Translations under genes and position numbers: made by a program
Notes under the pieces: model-generated
The model's database searches: none
Seen by the model: the letters and a program-made list of their open reading frames with translations, nothing else
Told to the model about the DNA's origin: nothing
Shown: in pieces, positions 12,243-22,319 of the stretch
Layout: every line of letters starts with the position of its first letter
Position numbering within the stretch: the first letter of the stretch is position 1
Assembly: GCA_025449115.1 (NCBI GenBank)
Contig: JAHLKC010000084.1
Coordinates: forward strand, 1-64,000
Reading direction: 5' to 3'
From: Chytridium lagenaria
Lineage: Eukaryota; Chytridiomycota; Chytridiomycetes; Chytridiales; Chytridiaceae
Length of the DNA stretch: 64,000 nucleotides

Positions 12243-13193
12243 GGTTATTGTGCCAACCCCTCAGTCAATGTATGATGTGTGGATGTGGGAGGGTGTGTTT
12301 GGAGGTGTGTGTTTGGTGCGAGTACTTGCTATTATTTTTCTAATAGTATTTTATTTATTATGTAAATGGGAGTGAGAGTGAGGGGTGGAATGAATGGGCT
12401 CGTGTGTGATGAATTTGAGGAATGAGAATCGGAAGTTTTTTCAATTAATTAAATATTAAAAATATTTATTAGAAAAAATAAATAAATTAATTGATAGACT
12501 GAGAATGACTCTGACAATCACACATTCTTCCTTTATGAAGCCCTCCCTCTTCAACTATTATTATTACCATCCACTAGTGACTGGGTCTGGAATGTTCGGA
12601 CATGCGTTATTTATATGTCAAGAAAATGGCCCCATTTTCTATTGACATATGTACAATAAATTAATTAGACTATAAAATATCGAGTACATTGTTAATATCT
12701 CGGCATCAGGATATCTTAGTCAATATTCCATCCATCTCAGTTTTATATCATTCATACTCATGGAAATATAATGAATGATAACTACAGGAACAACACGCTT
12801 CTATATAAATATATAATAACATTCAAACACGTTAAAAATCTCCTTAAAAAAGTATAAAAAAATATAAAAAATAGAGTGAATTTCTTTCATACTTTGTAAG
12901 TCGATGCTCCCAAACTTACCCACACAAACAAAGTAACAAGAACAAATCAATACGAATGATATTTTAAAATAGAAATAACCAGTTGATACTTTAATATAGA
13001 AAACCCCTACATTCAAAGCTATAGAAACCACCACTCTTACACAAATAAAAATAAACAAAGAAAAACACCCAGTCAACCTCCCCACAAAAAAAAAAGGGGG
13101 GGAACTAAAAAAACAAACCCACAAAAAAAAAAGGTCAACAATAAAAAAAACAACACAAACACGCAAACACAAACAAAAAAGAGAGTTCACGAT
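12243..13193. other. Intergenic, strongly A/T-rich
   Basis: About 950 bases upstream of the reductase and downstream of the next minus-strand gene. It has many A and T runs and no convincing gene. The first 200 bases should hold the reductase promoter. Confidence 0.5.
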
Positions 13194-15831
13194 TTAGAAG
13201 TCGACATTGACCCCCCCTCCCCCTCCCCCGTCTTCCAAAACCCTCTCGGCGCCATACTCGACCCCCACTAAACCCAGGATACCCATTATGACTCCCCGTC
13301 CTCTGCGGCTGCATCCCATACTGCGGCATCTGCGGCGGGACCGGTGGGACAGGCGGGACAGGCGGTTGCGGGTAATTCGAATACGCCGTGTTGGGTTGCG
13401 AGTACTGATGAAATGGGATGGGTTGAGGGGGGATAAAAGGGGGTGGAATGTGGCCTTGGGCTGTGCGGGGTGGGATTGCGCGAGGTGGTGGGGGTGTGGA
13501 TGGTGGGGGTGGGATGGGACGGGTTGCTGGGGGGTATGTGAATGGAGGTTGTTGAGGTTGTTGTTGTTGTGGATGAGGGAGGTGAGGGGATGGGTTTGGG
13601 GATGGGGGGGCATGTGTTGTTGCTGTTGCTGTTGTGGTTGTTGTTGTTGCTGTTGGTGGTGGAATTGAGGAGGGAAAAAGGAAGTTTCTAATGGGGGAGG
13701 CATGGAATGGCTTTGAAAGACGTGGTAAGGAGGATGACCGGGTGGATTGGCATTCATGACGGGCATGGAAGCATGATGCATTAGAGCCGGTCGACTTTGT
13801 TGTTGTTGTTGTTGCTGTTGTTGTTGTCCCGGCTGTTGCGGCATAAAGGACGGTGGAGGATGATTCGGAGGTCCAGGGTTTACCTTGAACTGTTTTAGAG
13901 GGGGTTGCGGGATACGGAACGAGGTGGCGGGAGGCTTTGACGTTTTTCGTTGGGATACAGAGAGACTGTGGAAGTTTGTGGTGATGCCATGGAGGTGGGG
14001 AGAGTCATGGAAGATGAATCATGGATGATCGATTCGTCGACGCCCCTGCACGTCTAGGAGGCGCAACAAGGATCTCCCCTGTCGCGGTGGTAGCAGCCGC
14101 CTGTGATAGCGGCACAACATCACTCAAAGCTCTCCGTTCATCCTTCCGCGAGTTCCCATCAAACGACGCATCAATAGCTCCCACACAGAGTTTGACAAGG
14201 AACCATTCAGGTGTAATTCTGATCCCTTGAAGCATGCATCGTTCTGCTTCACGTTCGTAAAAGGAGATGGAGTCGACGATGCCTTGGAGTTCCGGGTGAC
14301 GGTCGAGTTCATCGAGAAAGGCGGTCGCGCGGACATCTTTTCCGCATTGGCAGAATTGGTAGACGAGGGTGCGGTCGGGGTGGCCAGAGGCGCGGAGGAG
14401 GGAGAGGGAAGAGACGAGGACGCGGTGGAGCGTGTCGCGCGGTTCCGGGTAGGGTTCGCCGTCCGTGACGGTGATGATCAAGACGGGTTTTTGAAGGGTT
14501 CCTGCTCTGATCTATAAAATGATATCGTTCGTATATTAGAATTTCCATGACGCTTGGCATTGGTATGCTATACCTTTGGAACTATGATGGGATCGAGAAT
14601 CTTTGCTTTGAGCTGCGTACCCAACGGGGTCTGATATAGGAAATCCACGCGAGAGATGACTTCCCTGACTTGAGCAGGTGTCCGAACATGATCCGCCGCC
14701 AATGGAGAGTTGATGAATCGAATCGACACGCCATCCTCCACAAAAACGGATGCAATATCCACTACTCTCTCCAGAATAACCTAACAATTCAATTGTTTTT
14801 GCCAATTAGCGTAGGTCATTAATAGAATAAAGTCGTTTAAATGAGTGTGGGAGAAATCAAAAGGGGGGAAGAAGTCATGAAATCATCACTGCGTCATCGC
14901 AGTTCAATTCTTAAATCCTCCTACGGCTCACTGAGACTAGCTTTACTCCAGCAACACTGAAATAAATGGCTCGAGACGAGCCGCAATAAAATAAAATGCT
15001 CTCGCTTCGCTCGAGACGAGCGCAATAAAATAGAATGCTCTCGCTTCGCTCGAGAGGAGCCGCAATAAAATAGAAAGCTCTCGCTTCGCTCGAGAGGAGC
15101 TACATTGAAATAAAATGCTCTCGCTTCGCTCGAGGCTCGCTACACTCGAGGCTCGAGACAAGCTACACTTATATAAAATACTCTCGCTTCGCTCGAGAGG
15201 AGCCACACTGAAATAAATGCTCTCGCTACGCTCGAGGCTCGAGGCTCGAGGCCAAATAGAATTACCTTTAAATCCTTAATCCTAGAGCCCCTCTCAATCT
15301 CCTTCATACTGCCCGAATCATCACAAAACAAGACGACATCATACAAGGCGAGGACAGCCAGGGAATGAGCGAGCTCGAGGGAGATTCTCCAAGCAGCGGC
15401 GATTCTAGCGAAATCGATAGCAGCGAGACGATGGACAAGGTCAGTGACCGAGTTTTCTTGGTAAAAGAGGTCCAATTGATTTTCATGAATGATTCGAGTG
15501 AGGAGAGAGTGGAGGGTTGATGCGGTTGGGGTCTGTGGGAGAGGTTGAGGAGTGGAAGAGATTGTTTGGGTGCGACGGGGAGGGTTGGGGAGAGGAGGGT
15601 GGAGAGGTCGAGTTCAGAGTAGGAAGGGAGGTCTTCGTCCGTGGATGGGGAGGGGTCAATGTTGAAGAGGTTGAAAGGGGTGATGAGGGACGATGGGGAG
15701 ACGGGGTCCTGGAGGAGGGAGCCCCCGGTGATGGTTGTTGTTGTTGTTGATGTTGCAGTAGTATTTGGTTGGATGGATTGGTTCTGGGCTTCAAAGTGGG
15801 CGTCGAGGGCGAGTTTCTCCGCAAGGCCCAT
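13194..15831 (-). CDS. VWA-domain protein A with Gln/Pro-rich C-terminus
   Basis: The protein begins MGLAEKLALDAHFEAQ, like its neighbour, with a Ser/Thr/Pro-rich N-terminal stretch. A helical block (VTDLVHRLAAIDFARIAAAW) leads into a von Willebrand factor A domain. The MIDAS motif is DVVLFCDDSGSM (DxSGS), followed by DVASVFVEDG-like strands, TPLGTQL (MIDAS threonine) and LIITVTDGEP (MIDAS aspartate). After YQFCQCGKD, the tail turns into Gln, His and Pro repeats from about 13850 to 13200. Such proteins bind metal-dependent ligands; the target here is unknown. The intron at about 14785-15265 carries a minisatellite. Frame slips occur in the Ser-rich region near 15480 and again near 14010, 13890 and 13400. 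The VWA call is solid; the function is unknown. Confidence 0.8.
14967..15260. repeat. Palindromic minisatellite inside an intron of VWA gene A
   Basis: Six units of about 40 bases begin near 14998, 15037, 15077, 15117, 15180 and 15218. Each has the core ctctcgcttcgctcgag, which can fold as a hairpin (CTCTCG stem, 7-base loop, CGAGAG), separated by A-rich spacers like caataaaatag. GC hairpins alternate with AT spacers. The intron is about 480 bases, several times longer than its neighbours. Confidence 0.85.
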
Positions 15832-16714
15832 CTTTCTTTCTTCTTTTCAATAATAATAATAATAATATACTTGTTTGTTGCAGTATGAGTTGTGAGGGAT
15901 TAATGAACGTAGTGAGAGGTGGTGGTGGTGGTGGTAATTGTAGTAACCGTAGTGCAGTAGTACTAGTGGTAAGTAAGAAGGTAAGAAAGTATTTATATAA
16001 GAAGGTAGTAGTGTTTGAGATTGATGTGTGTGTGAGTTGGTGCAATATTTATTTATTTATTCAAATGATGGTTAATTAAAGACACTATCCACTCAATGTA
16101 GTACAAAGTATTCATTCATTTATTAATAATAATATTTTAAATATTTAAATATATTTAAACGCTGGATGAGGCGTTGTTATGAACTTTATTCTATTTATTT
16201 AAAATTAGTTGTTTCGTTGATAACATTAAATATCAATGTTAAATATGATTCAAAGTGATGATTTTATACATTATTATTGAATTCATGTATTCAAATATCT
16301 GTTTATTATGTGCTTTATACGCATCATAGATATGTCCATGGAACTTCATAGAGAAAAAATATCAACTCACACTACATTTTTTAAAATATAACATTTCTTG
16401 AAATATCAACACACTATAATATTTCTCAAAACGGTTCAGGAGAACGAAAATATAGTGGCAAAACGGGTAGTAGATAGGGGTACCTAAAAAGGCATACAAA
16501 GAGATATCATTTTTATGGGTGGAAAACAGTTAAACAACGTAAAGCGACCCTAAAAGTACACAGCATACAAAAATAAGAAAACACAAGAGAAACAAAAATG
16601 AATTAGAAATCTCACGCATAAAGAAATAAAAAAAGAAAACACACGCCTTCACTCATTCAGCCTTCACTCATTCAAGGGAACATTGTAAAAAGAACAGAAA
16701 GAGAGAGAGAGCAA
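15832..16714. other. Intergenic, A/T-rich with microsatellites
   Basis: The region separates the two VWA genes. It holds an (AAT) microsatellite near 15848-15867, a (GGT) run near 15917-15934 and long A/T stretches. The promoter of VWA gene A should be in its first few hundred bases. No gene is supported. Confidence 0.55.
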
Positions 16715-18231
16715 TCACTCATCCTGCTCATCATAACTATCATCCACACTCCCAATACACAACTTGACCAAAAACAATTCCGGCGTCAAATCAATCCCCC
16801 TCTTTCGATACTCCTCCGCCTCAAGCTCATAGTAACTCACACAATCAATCATCTTCCCAACATGCGCATCCCTATCCAACTCTGACAAAAACCTCTGCGC
16901 TCCATATCCTTCCCACATTGTGCAAACGTAAACGCTACCGTCTTGGGCGGGTACCCCAACGCCGCTAATCGATTCCTTGCATCAATCACCACATTCTTAA
17001 TCGTCCCGCGGTCCTCCCAACAGGCTCACCATCCGTAATAACAATCACCAACACGGGTTTACGGAGCTGACGGGATTGAGCGGGGCCCATCACAAGTGGG
17101 TCAATCACTCGGGCTCGGAGTTGCGTGCCAAGTGGCGTCAGGCCGTTAAAGTTGACGCGGTTGATGAGAGCGGCAATCTCGGCTTCGGTGCGGAGGCGGT
17201 CACCTGTCACTGCAGAGTTCATGAACCGAACGCTAATGCCATCGTCATCAAGAGCCACGGCGAATTCGGCAACCTTTTGAAGGATGAGCTTTATAATTGT
17301 TGTTAGTATTATTTTTCGAGTTGGGTTTTTTTTTTTTAAAAAGATATTGAGATAAATATTAAAACAATCACCTTGAGATCTTCAATACGTTCACCACCTT
17401 CCTCGATACGCATAGAGCCGGAATCATCACAAAAGAACACTACATCGTACAATGCCAACGCAGACACTCATACGCCTATAATTATTTTAAAACCCAAAAA
17501 CAAAATCAGTCATATTCTCAATCGAAAAAAAAAAGGATAAAAAAACTCACAATCTCCTTTGGGATATTCCACGCACTACTCAACCGACTGAAGTCCACCG
17601 CCGCCAATCGACTCACAAGCGCATTCAACGTCGCCTCTGGATAAAACTGCGTAATCTGATTCGTCGTCACGATCCGACGAAGATGACGAGACAGGATATC
17701 ATACGACCCGCTTTGTTGAGATGCTGGGAGCGTCCCGTATTGCTGTCCACCACCGGCGGCGGGTGGGGAAGCGTGCCGTATTGTTGCGCGGGAGGGAGGG
17801 TGGAGGTGCGTTGTGGGGTGGGACCGGGCGGGGGAGCGCCTGGTGGGAATGCCCCACCTGTGGGGGGTGGTGCGTAGCCACCTGGAGCGGATGCAGGGGA
17901 GGAGCGTAACCACCTGGAGCAGATGCAGGGGGAGGAGCGTAACCACCTGGGGCGGATGCAGGGGGAGGAGCGTATTGGCCGGGGCCACCTGGAGCACCAG
18001 CTGGAGGTGGTGCGTATTGACCGGGTCCCCCTGGAGCACCGGCTGGGGGTGGGGCGTATTGACCAGGTGCGGGAGCTCCCGGGGAGCGTATCCTGGAGCG
18101 CCTTGAGGGGGGGGAGCGTAACCGCCTGCGGGGGGTGGAGCGCCGTACATTTGCTGTTGTCCTTGTTGTTGTTGAGGGAGAGCTGCTGCGGCTCCTTGCT
18201 GTGAAGCCTTGAGTTTTGAGGCAAGGCCCAT
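16715..18231 (-). CDS. VWA-domain protein B with PGQYAPP repeats
   Basis: A paralogue of the adjacent VWA gene. It starts MGLASKLKASQQGAAA, then a Gln run and about seven copies of a Tyr-Ala-Pro-Pro-Pro/Gly-rich repeat (GQYAPPPAGAPGG). The helical block LNALVSRLAAVDFSRLSSAW precedes the VWA domain, with MIDAS DVVFFCDDSGSM, TPLGTQLRARVIDP and VLVIVITDGEP. The end is VKLCIGSVDDSYDEQDE. A missing G near 17016 (GGGAGG) and another base near 16920 break the frame; with either corrected, TIKNVVIDARNRLAALGYPP and FTFAQCGKD read through. It lacks the Gln-rich tail of gene A. VWA proteins bind ligands through a metal ion; the partner is unknown. Confidence 0.8.
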
Positions 18232-18970
18232 GTATAGAGGAGTTTTGAGAGTGAGGATTGAGGGGACGGAAGGGGTGGTGTGTTGAGTGAGTGAAGGCGG
18301 GAGAATGAGATCAGGGGACTCGCTCTCAGGTTTTTGTCTGGAGCACAGAAAATTTATGAGAGTATCCGGCTGATTGCGACCAACCAGCCACGACTTGCTT
18401 ATCACACCTGTATGTCAATGGATTGAGACTCGGGTGAGGCGCGCGTGAATCTGTTAAGGATGGGGGATACGCGTAGATATATAGATGCATTGACTTGGAA
18501 TCCAACATTTACTTTTAAACACGTAAACGAATACGCTGTACTTTTTCAAAAACAGAGAGATCATGCATAGCTTCACTTCTCCTACCGGAGAACGGATACG
18601 CGGCTGTTTGTTTGTTTATCTGCATAGAACGATCGGAATAATGATGATAGACCTCCTTTACCTACCTTATCACAGGTATTCTCTTTGCGTGAGCCACCAC
18701 AATTGGCAATTTTTAAAGTTGATGCCCACAAGTGCATGATGATCTTGTCCGAGGCCGACTTCCTCCTAAACCTCGTGGACGTCCTCCAACCAGCCCTTGA
18801 CCGTCTTCTACATACTTCACCTCATCCACATCCTCCTCCTCAAAGTCAGGGCCAATCTCCTCCTTCATCATCCCTCCCCCAACACAACCCAATCCCAGCT
18901 CTCCCTCCCCATCTGTCATTACCACTCTCTCCACCTCTCTCCCCACCTGTCCTCACCGCACCACCCCAAA
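18232..18970. promoter_or_regulatory. Divergent promoter region between VWA gene B and the F-box/WD40 gene
   Basis: Two genes read away from this stretch. The plus-strand side from 18738 has an open frame with a possible earlier start (MMILSEADFLLNLVDVL), which would need a frame change to join the F-box exon. No specific control element is recognised. Confidence 0.4.
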
Positions 18971-21107
18971 ATGCCACCGGCCGCCTCCTCAAGACTCGAT
19001 CGCGCTCTCTCCATGATCAAAGAACGTCTTCATATCCTCTCAATCTCCCCCGCTCCCCTCCCCATTCCAACAACTCCACCACCACCACCACCCTCCTCCC
19101 CGCCAACCCTCCAAACCCTCCCCGACGTCGCCCTCCTCCAAATCCTCTCCACCCTCCCAGGTCCCTCCCTAGTCCGCACCTCCCGCACCTGTCGCCACCT
19201 CCACACCCTCACAACCCTCTGCTCCCAAACCCTCTTCCAATCCGCCGTCACCCTCGATTTCGGTCATTCCGCTTCCCACGGTGGCGAGCTGTACCAGGAA
19301 CCCGTGAAACGATGGAAGCAGGAGGTGGATTGGATGAGTTATTATGAGGAATGCTGGAATCTGCATCATGGGAGATTTAGGTTTGATATTTTGGTGGCAA
19401 AGACGAATCTGGCAAAGGATGTGGAGGAACGACGGAAGATTGTTTGGGAACAGAGGGGGGTGCCAATGTCGAGGCAGAGGAGATATGTGATGCATTGTGG
19501 ACAGCCGACGAATGCGGAAAGGTGTGTGATTATTCTTTTTTTGGTGGCGTTTAATGCGGTTTCGCGGTTTTTTGTTTTCCATAACATCTTTAGCTTACTC
19601 GAGTTCTTGTCCTTTTGCTTTTGATAATGTTTTTTTTCTTCTTGCATTTCTAGTAAAGCTGTCGGTTTTTTTTTGTTTTTGTTCCCTACCCTGTTAGGCT
19701 ATGTTTGCGAAATTAATCCTTTTTCTTTTTTCTTTGGTCTATTGGTTTCCAAATTCTTCTTTCTTTCTCTTTTCCCTGTATTGTCATATCTTCGTGAAAT
19801 TCTATGTATTTTATTTTATTTTCTCGTCATTCCCCGCTTGTACTGGTGCTAAACGAATTAACACGGCTTTCTACAGTGGTTACGCCGTGAATCTCCGTCT
19901 CTGCGGCGACTATATCTGCTGGATCTCTGTCAAAACCCTTGCCGTCTGCAAGACCACCAGCCCCCTCGTCCACCACCTCGAAGGCCACGTTCTCCCCCTC
20001 GTCTGTCTCGGATCCAACGGCACCGATCTCGTGGCCACCGGAGCCGAAGACATGACGATCAGAGTGTGGGATATCCCACGGTTGACATGCCTTCGGGTTT
20101 TTCATGAAGAGCAGGATGTGCTTGATGTTGCAGTGTGTGGACGGACTGTTGCGGCGTTTACGAATGATGATGTTGTGGTGGTTTGGGATGCGGATTCTGG
20201 GGCTTGTGTGATGAGGTTGGAGTTGAGGATGGCGGATGTTGTGGAGGATCCGGGGATTTTGACGAGGGAGGTGAAGATTCAGTTGTCAAAGTGGCATGTG
20301 GTGTGTGGGTTTGAGGTGAGCCTTTGTCTTTTAACGTTCATTCCAATTTATACTATGTATAATTATTTCTATGTTTAATTTATTGTGTGGGGTATTGTCT
20401 TGCTGTGGAATGTTCTTCTTTTCTAGCTTAACCGTTATATTGAATTTTTTTTGTAGAATACTTGGTTCATCACAATGTGTCGAGTGAAAAAGGCGGCGGT
20501 GCATTGTTTGTTTCAGACGTTTGTGCCGCATCCGAATGAGGCGACAGATTCTTCGTCATATCCCACCGTTTTATCCATTTACGACGATCTTCTTTCACCC
20601 GAGGAAGAAGAAGTCACGAGGTACCCTTCCCCTTCCCCCTTTTCTCATTAAGAATCATTGCGTTCACCTTCTCCCCTCCATCTCCCCGCTTTCTAACCTG
20701 ATAATAATCTAGATCTGCGTCTGGGACATCCGACCAGACCGTGGTCACCTCCTCTACCGTCTCTCCGAATACCACGCCATCGAACTCATCACCAACCTCC
20801 CAGCCCCATACCCTCCACCGTCTCCCCCATCAGCACGCTTGGACTTGACGTGATTACGGATTTCAACATGGAACCCACGCTCGCGGGTCCTCATCTTCTC
20901 GCCACTGTTGAGGATCAGAATGGTGAGGTGTATGTGGTGCAGTGGGATTTTAGAGCTATGAAGAAGAGCGTCTGTGGAGGTGGGAATGGGGAACGTGGGT
21001 ATAGGTTTGGAGGGCGGGAGAGGGGGTTGGAGAAACGACGGTTGGAGGATGAAGGAGGGACTTTGGTGTTTGAGTATGCGAATTATTATCTTTGTTATGA
21101 GATTTGA
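18971..21107 (+). CDS. F-box and WD40-repeat protein
   Basis: Likely a substrate receptor of an SCF ubiquitin ligase. After a Pro-rich leader, the F-box reads LPDVALLQILSTLPGPSLV and TSRTCRHLHTL. A Trp/Tyr-rich linker (RRYVMHCGQPTNAE) ends exon 1 near 19519. Following an intron of about 340 bases, WD40 blades appear: LVATGAEDMTIRVWDI, VAAFTNDDVVVVWDADSG and ICVWDIRPDRGHLLYRL. The last exons contain LLATVEDQNGEVYVVQWDF and end at 21107. Introns interrupt near 20315-20457 and 20622-20714. The start is uncertain: 18971 is the first ATG in the F-box frame. A decayed duplicate lies at 26836-27345. Substrate unknown. Confidence 0.75.
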
Positions 21108-21469
21108 GGGTTGCGGTAGGGGGTTGGGGTTGGGAAGGGTGGGCGAGCGATTGCACCTTCTCTTTTTTTTTTGAACTTTTTTTTTTGTATTTATTTTTTT
21201 GTGAAGCCAGCTGCGATTTGCCCTTTTTTTTATTTCTTTGAATATATAGATTGAGAGGTACTAGGATCAGAGATTGTAGCAAGCCAGTTATATCTAGTAT
21301 TTATTTTATATTTTCGTTAATTTAGTGAATTTTACGGGGGAGCAGGAGGTGGGAGGAATTTTTTTAAAATGGGATAACGTCTATCGTCAAGTCCTTGCTT
21401 GTTGTTTGTTATTGTTTTTTTGCTCATCAACGAAAAGCGTCACCCTGGATATTAGTATGTAAAAAACTG
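21108..21469. other. Intergenic, T-rich
   Basis: The 3' flank of the F-box/WD40 gene. It holds several T runs and AT-rich sequence and no gene. Confidence 0.45.
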
Positions 21470-21600
21470 TACTGTTGTCCTTGTTGTTGCTGGAGGGAGA
21501 GCCATTGCGGTTCCTTGCGGTGAAGCCTTGGATTTTCTGGCAAGGCCCGTGTATAGATGAGCTTGGGCGTAGGATTGAGGGGAATGAAACGGAGACACTC
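21470..21600 (-). pseudogene. Fragment of the 5' end of VWA gene B
   Basis: This stretch matches 18145-18275, the start of VWA gene B. Shared pieces are ctgttgtccttgttgttg, gtgaagccttg and ggcaaggccc followed by gtgtatagatgagc. The initiation codon is changed (ATG to ACG on the minus strand) and the frame ends soon. It is a displaced, non-functional duplicate in the same orientation as the source gene. A more decayed version is at 27360-27470. Confidence 0.75.
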
Positions 21601-21689
21601 AGTTGTATTTTATCAAATGATAAAACCAGGGGCTTAGTTGCATTATGTTATGACACAGAGTATATTTAAAGAAAAAAAACACAATGGTC

Positions 21690-22035
21690 GCAGTGACAGA
21701 CGTCTGAGGTGTAAAAAATACGAGAACACGTATAGAGGGACATCTTAACACTGACAGGTAAGGGTGGCTAAAAACCAAAAACCAAACCAAAAACAAAAAA
21801 CAATAAACAAACAGAGTGTACAAAATACGAGAACACGTATAGAGGAATGTCATCACAGTGACAGGTAAGGGTGGCTAGAAAACCAAAAACCATACCAAAA
21901 GAAAAAAACTAAAAAAAAACAAACAAAAAAGCAAAAAACAGTGTGTGCAAAATACGAGAACACGTAAAGAAGTGCGTCCTAAAACTGACGGGTAAGGGTG
22001 GCCAAAAACCAAAAACCATACCAAAAAAAAAGGGG
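21690..22035. repeat. Minisatellite, about three units of 108-128 bases
   Basis: Each unit contains aaaatacgagaacacgta, then a variable few bases, cactgacaggtaagggtgg and an A/C-rich tail (accaaaaaccaaaccaaaa). Units begin near 21714, 21822 and 21949. A contracted version with many single-base losses lies at 27570-27870. Confidence 0.8.
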
Positions 22036-22319
22036 GGGGGTTGCTCCGTGTCAACGGTAAGCAAAACTAGTAGAGAGAATTTAAGAAGAAAAAGAAAAAC
22101 AACTATCTAATACGGGTAGGAGATGGCTAACATAAACTAAATATTTCAGTATCCGAAACCCCGTCCTGATTGATAACAATTGATTAGTCTTATAATCTTT
22201 TCGGTTTCGAAACCTAGGAAATCTCTTACCTTATAGCACCAGGCTGATATAAATATTTACGACTCAGATTGATTAAACCCTCCTAGCATACATCCATGAA
22301 CCAAGGCTCTCGAAACGGA

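Noticed and set aside
13207..13668. Trp/Cys-rich plus-strand frame opposite the VWA A tail
   Set aside because: It is the antisense of Pro/Gln codons in the real minus-strand gene.
21690..22035. Regularly spaced repeats resembling a CRISPR array
   Set aside because: Unit length over 100 bases, spacers are A/C-rich and similar to each other, and the DNA is eukaryotic.
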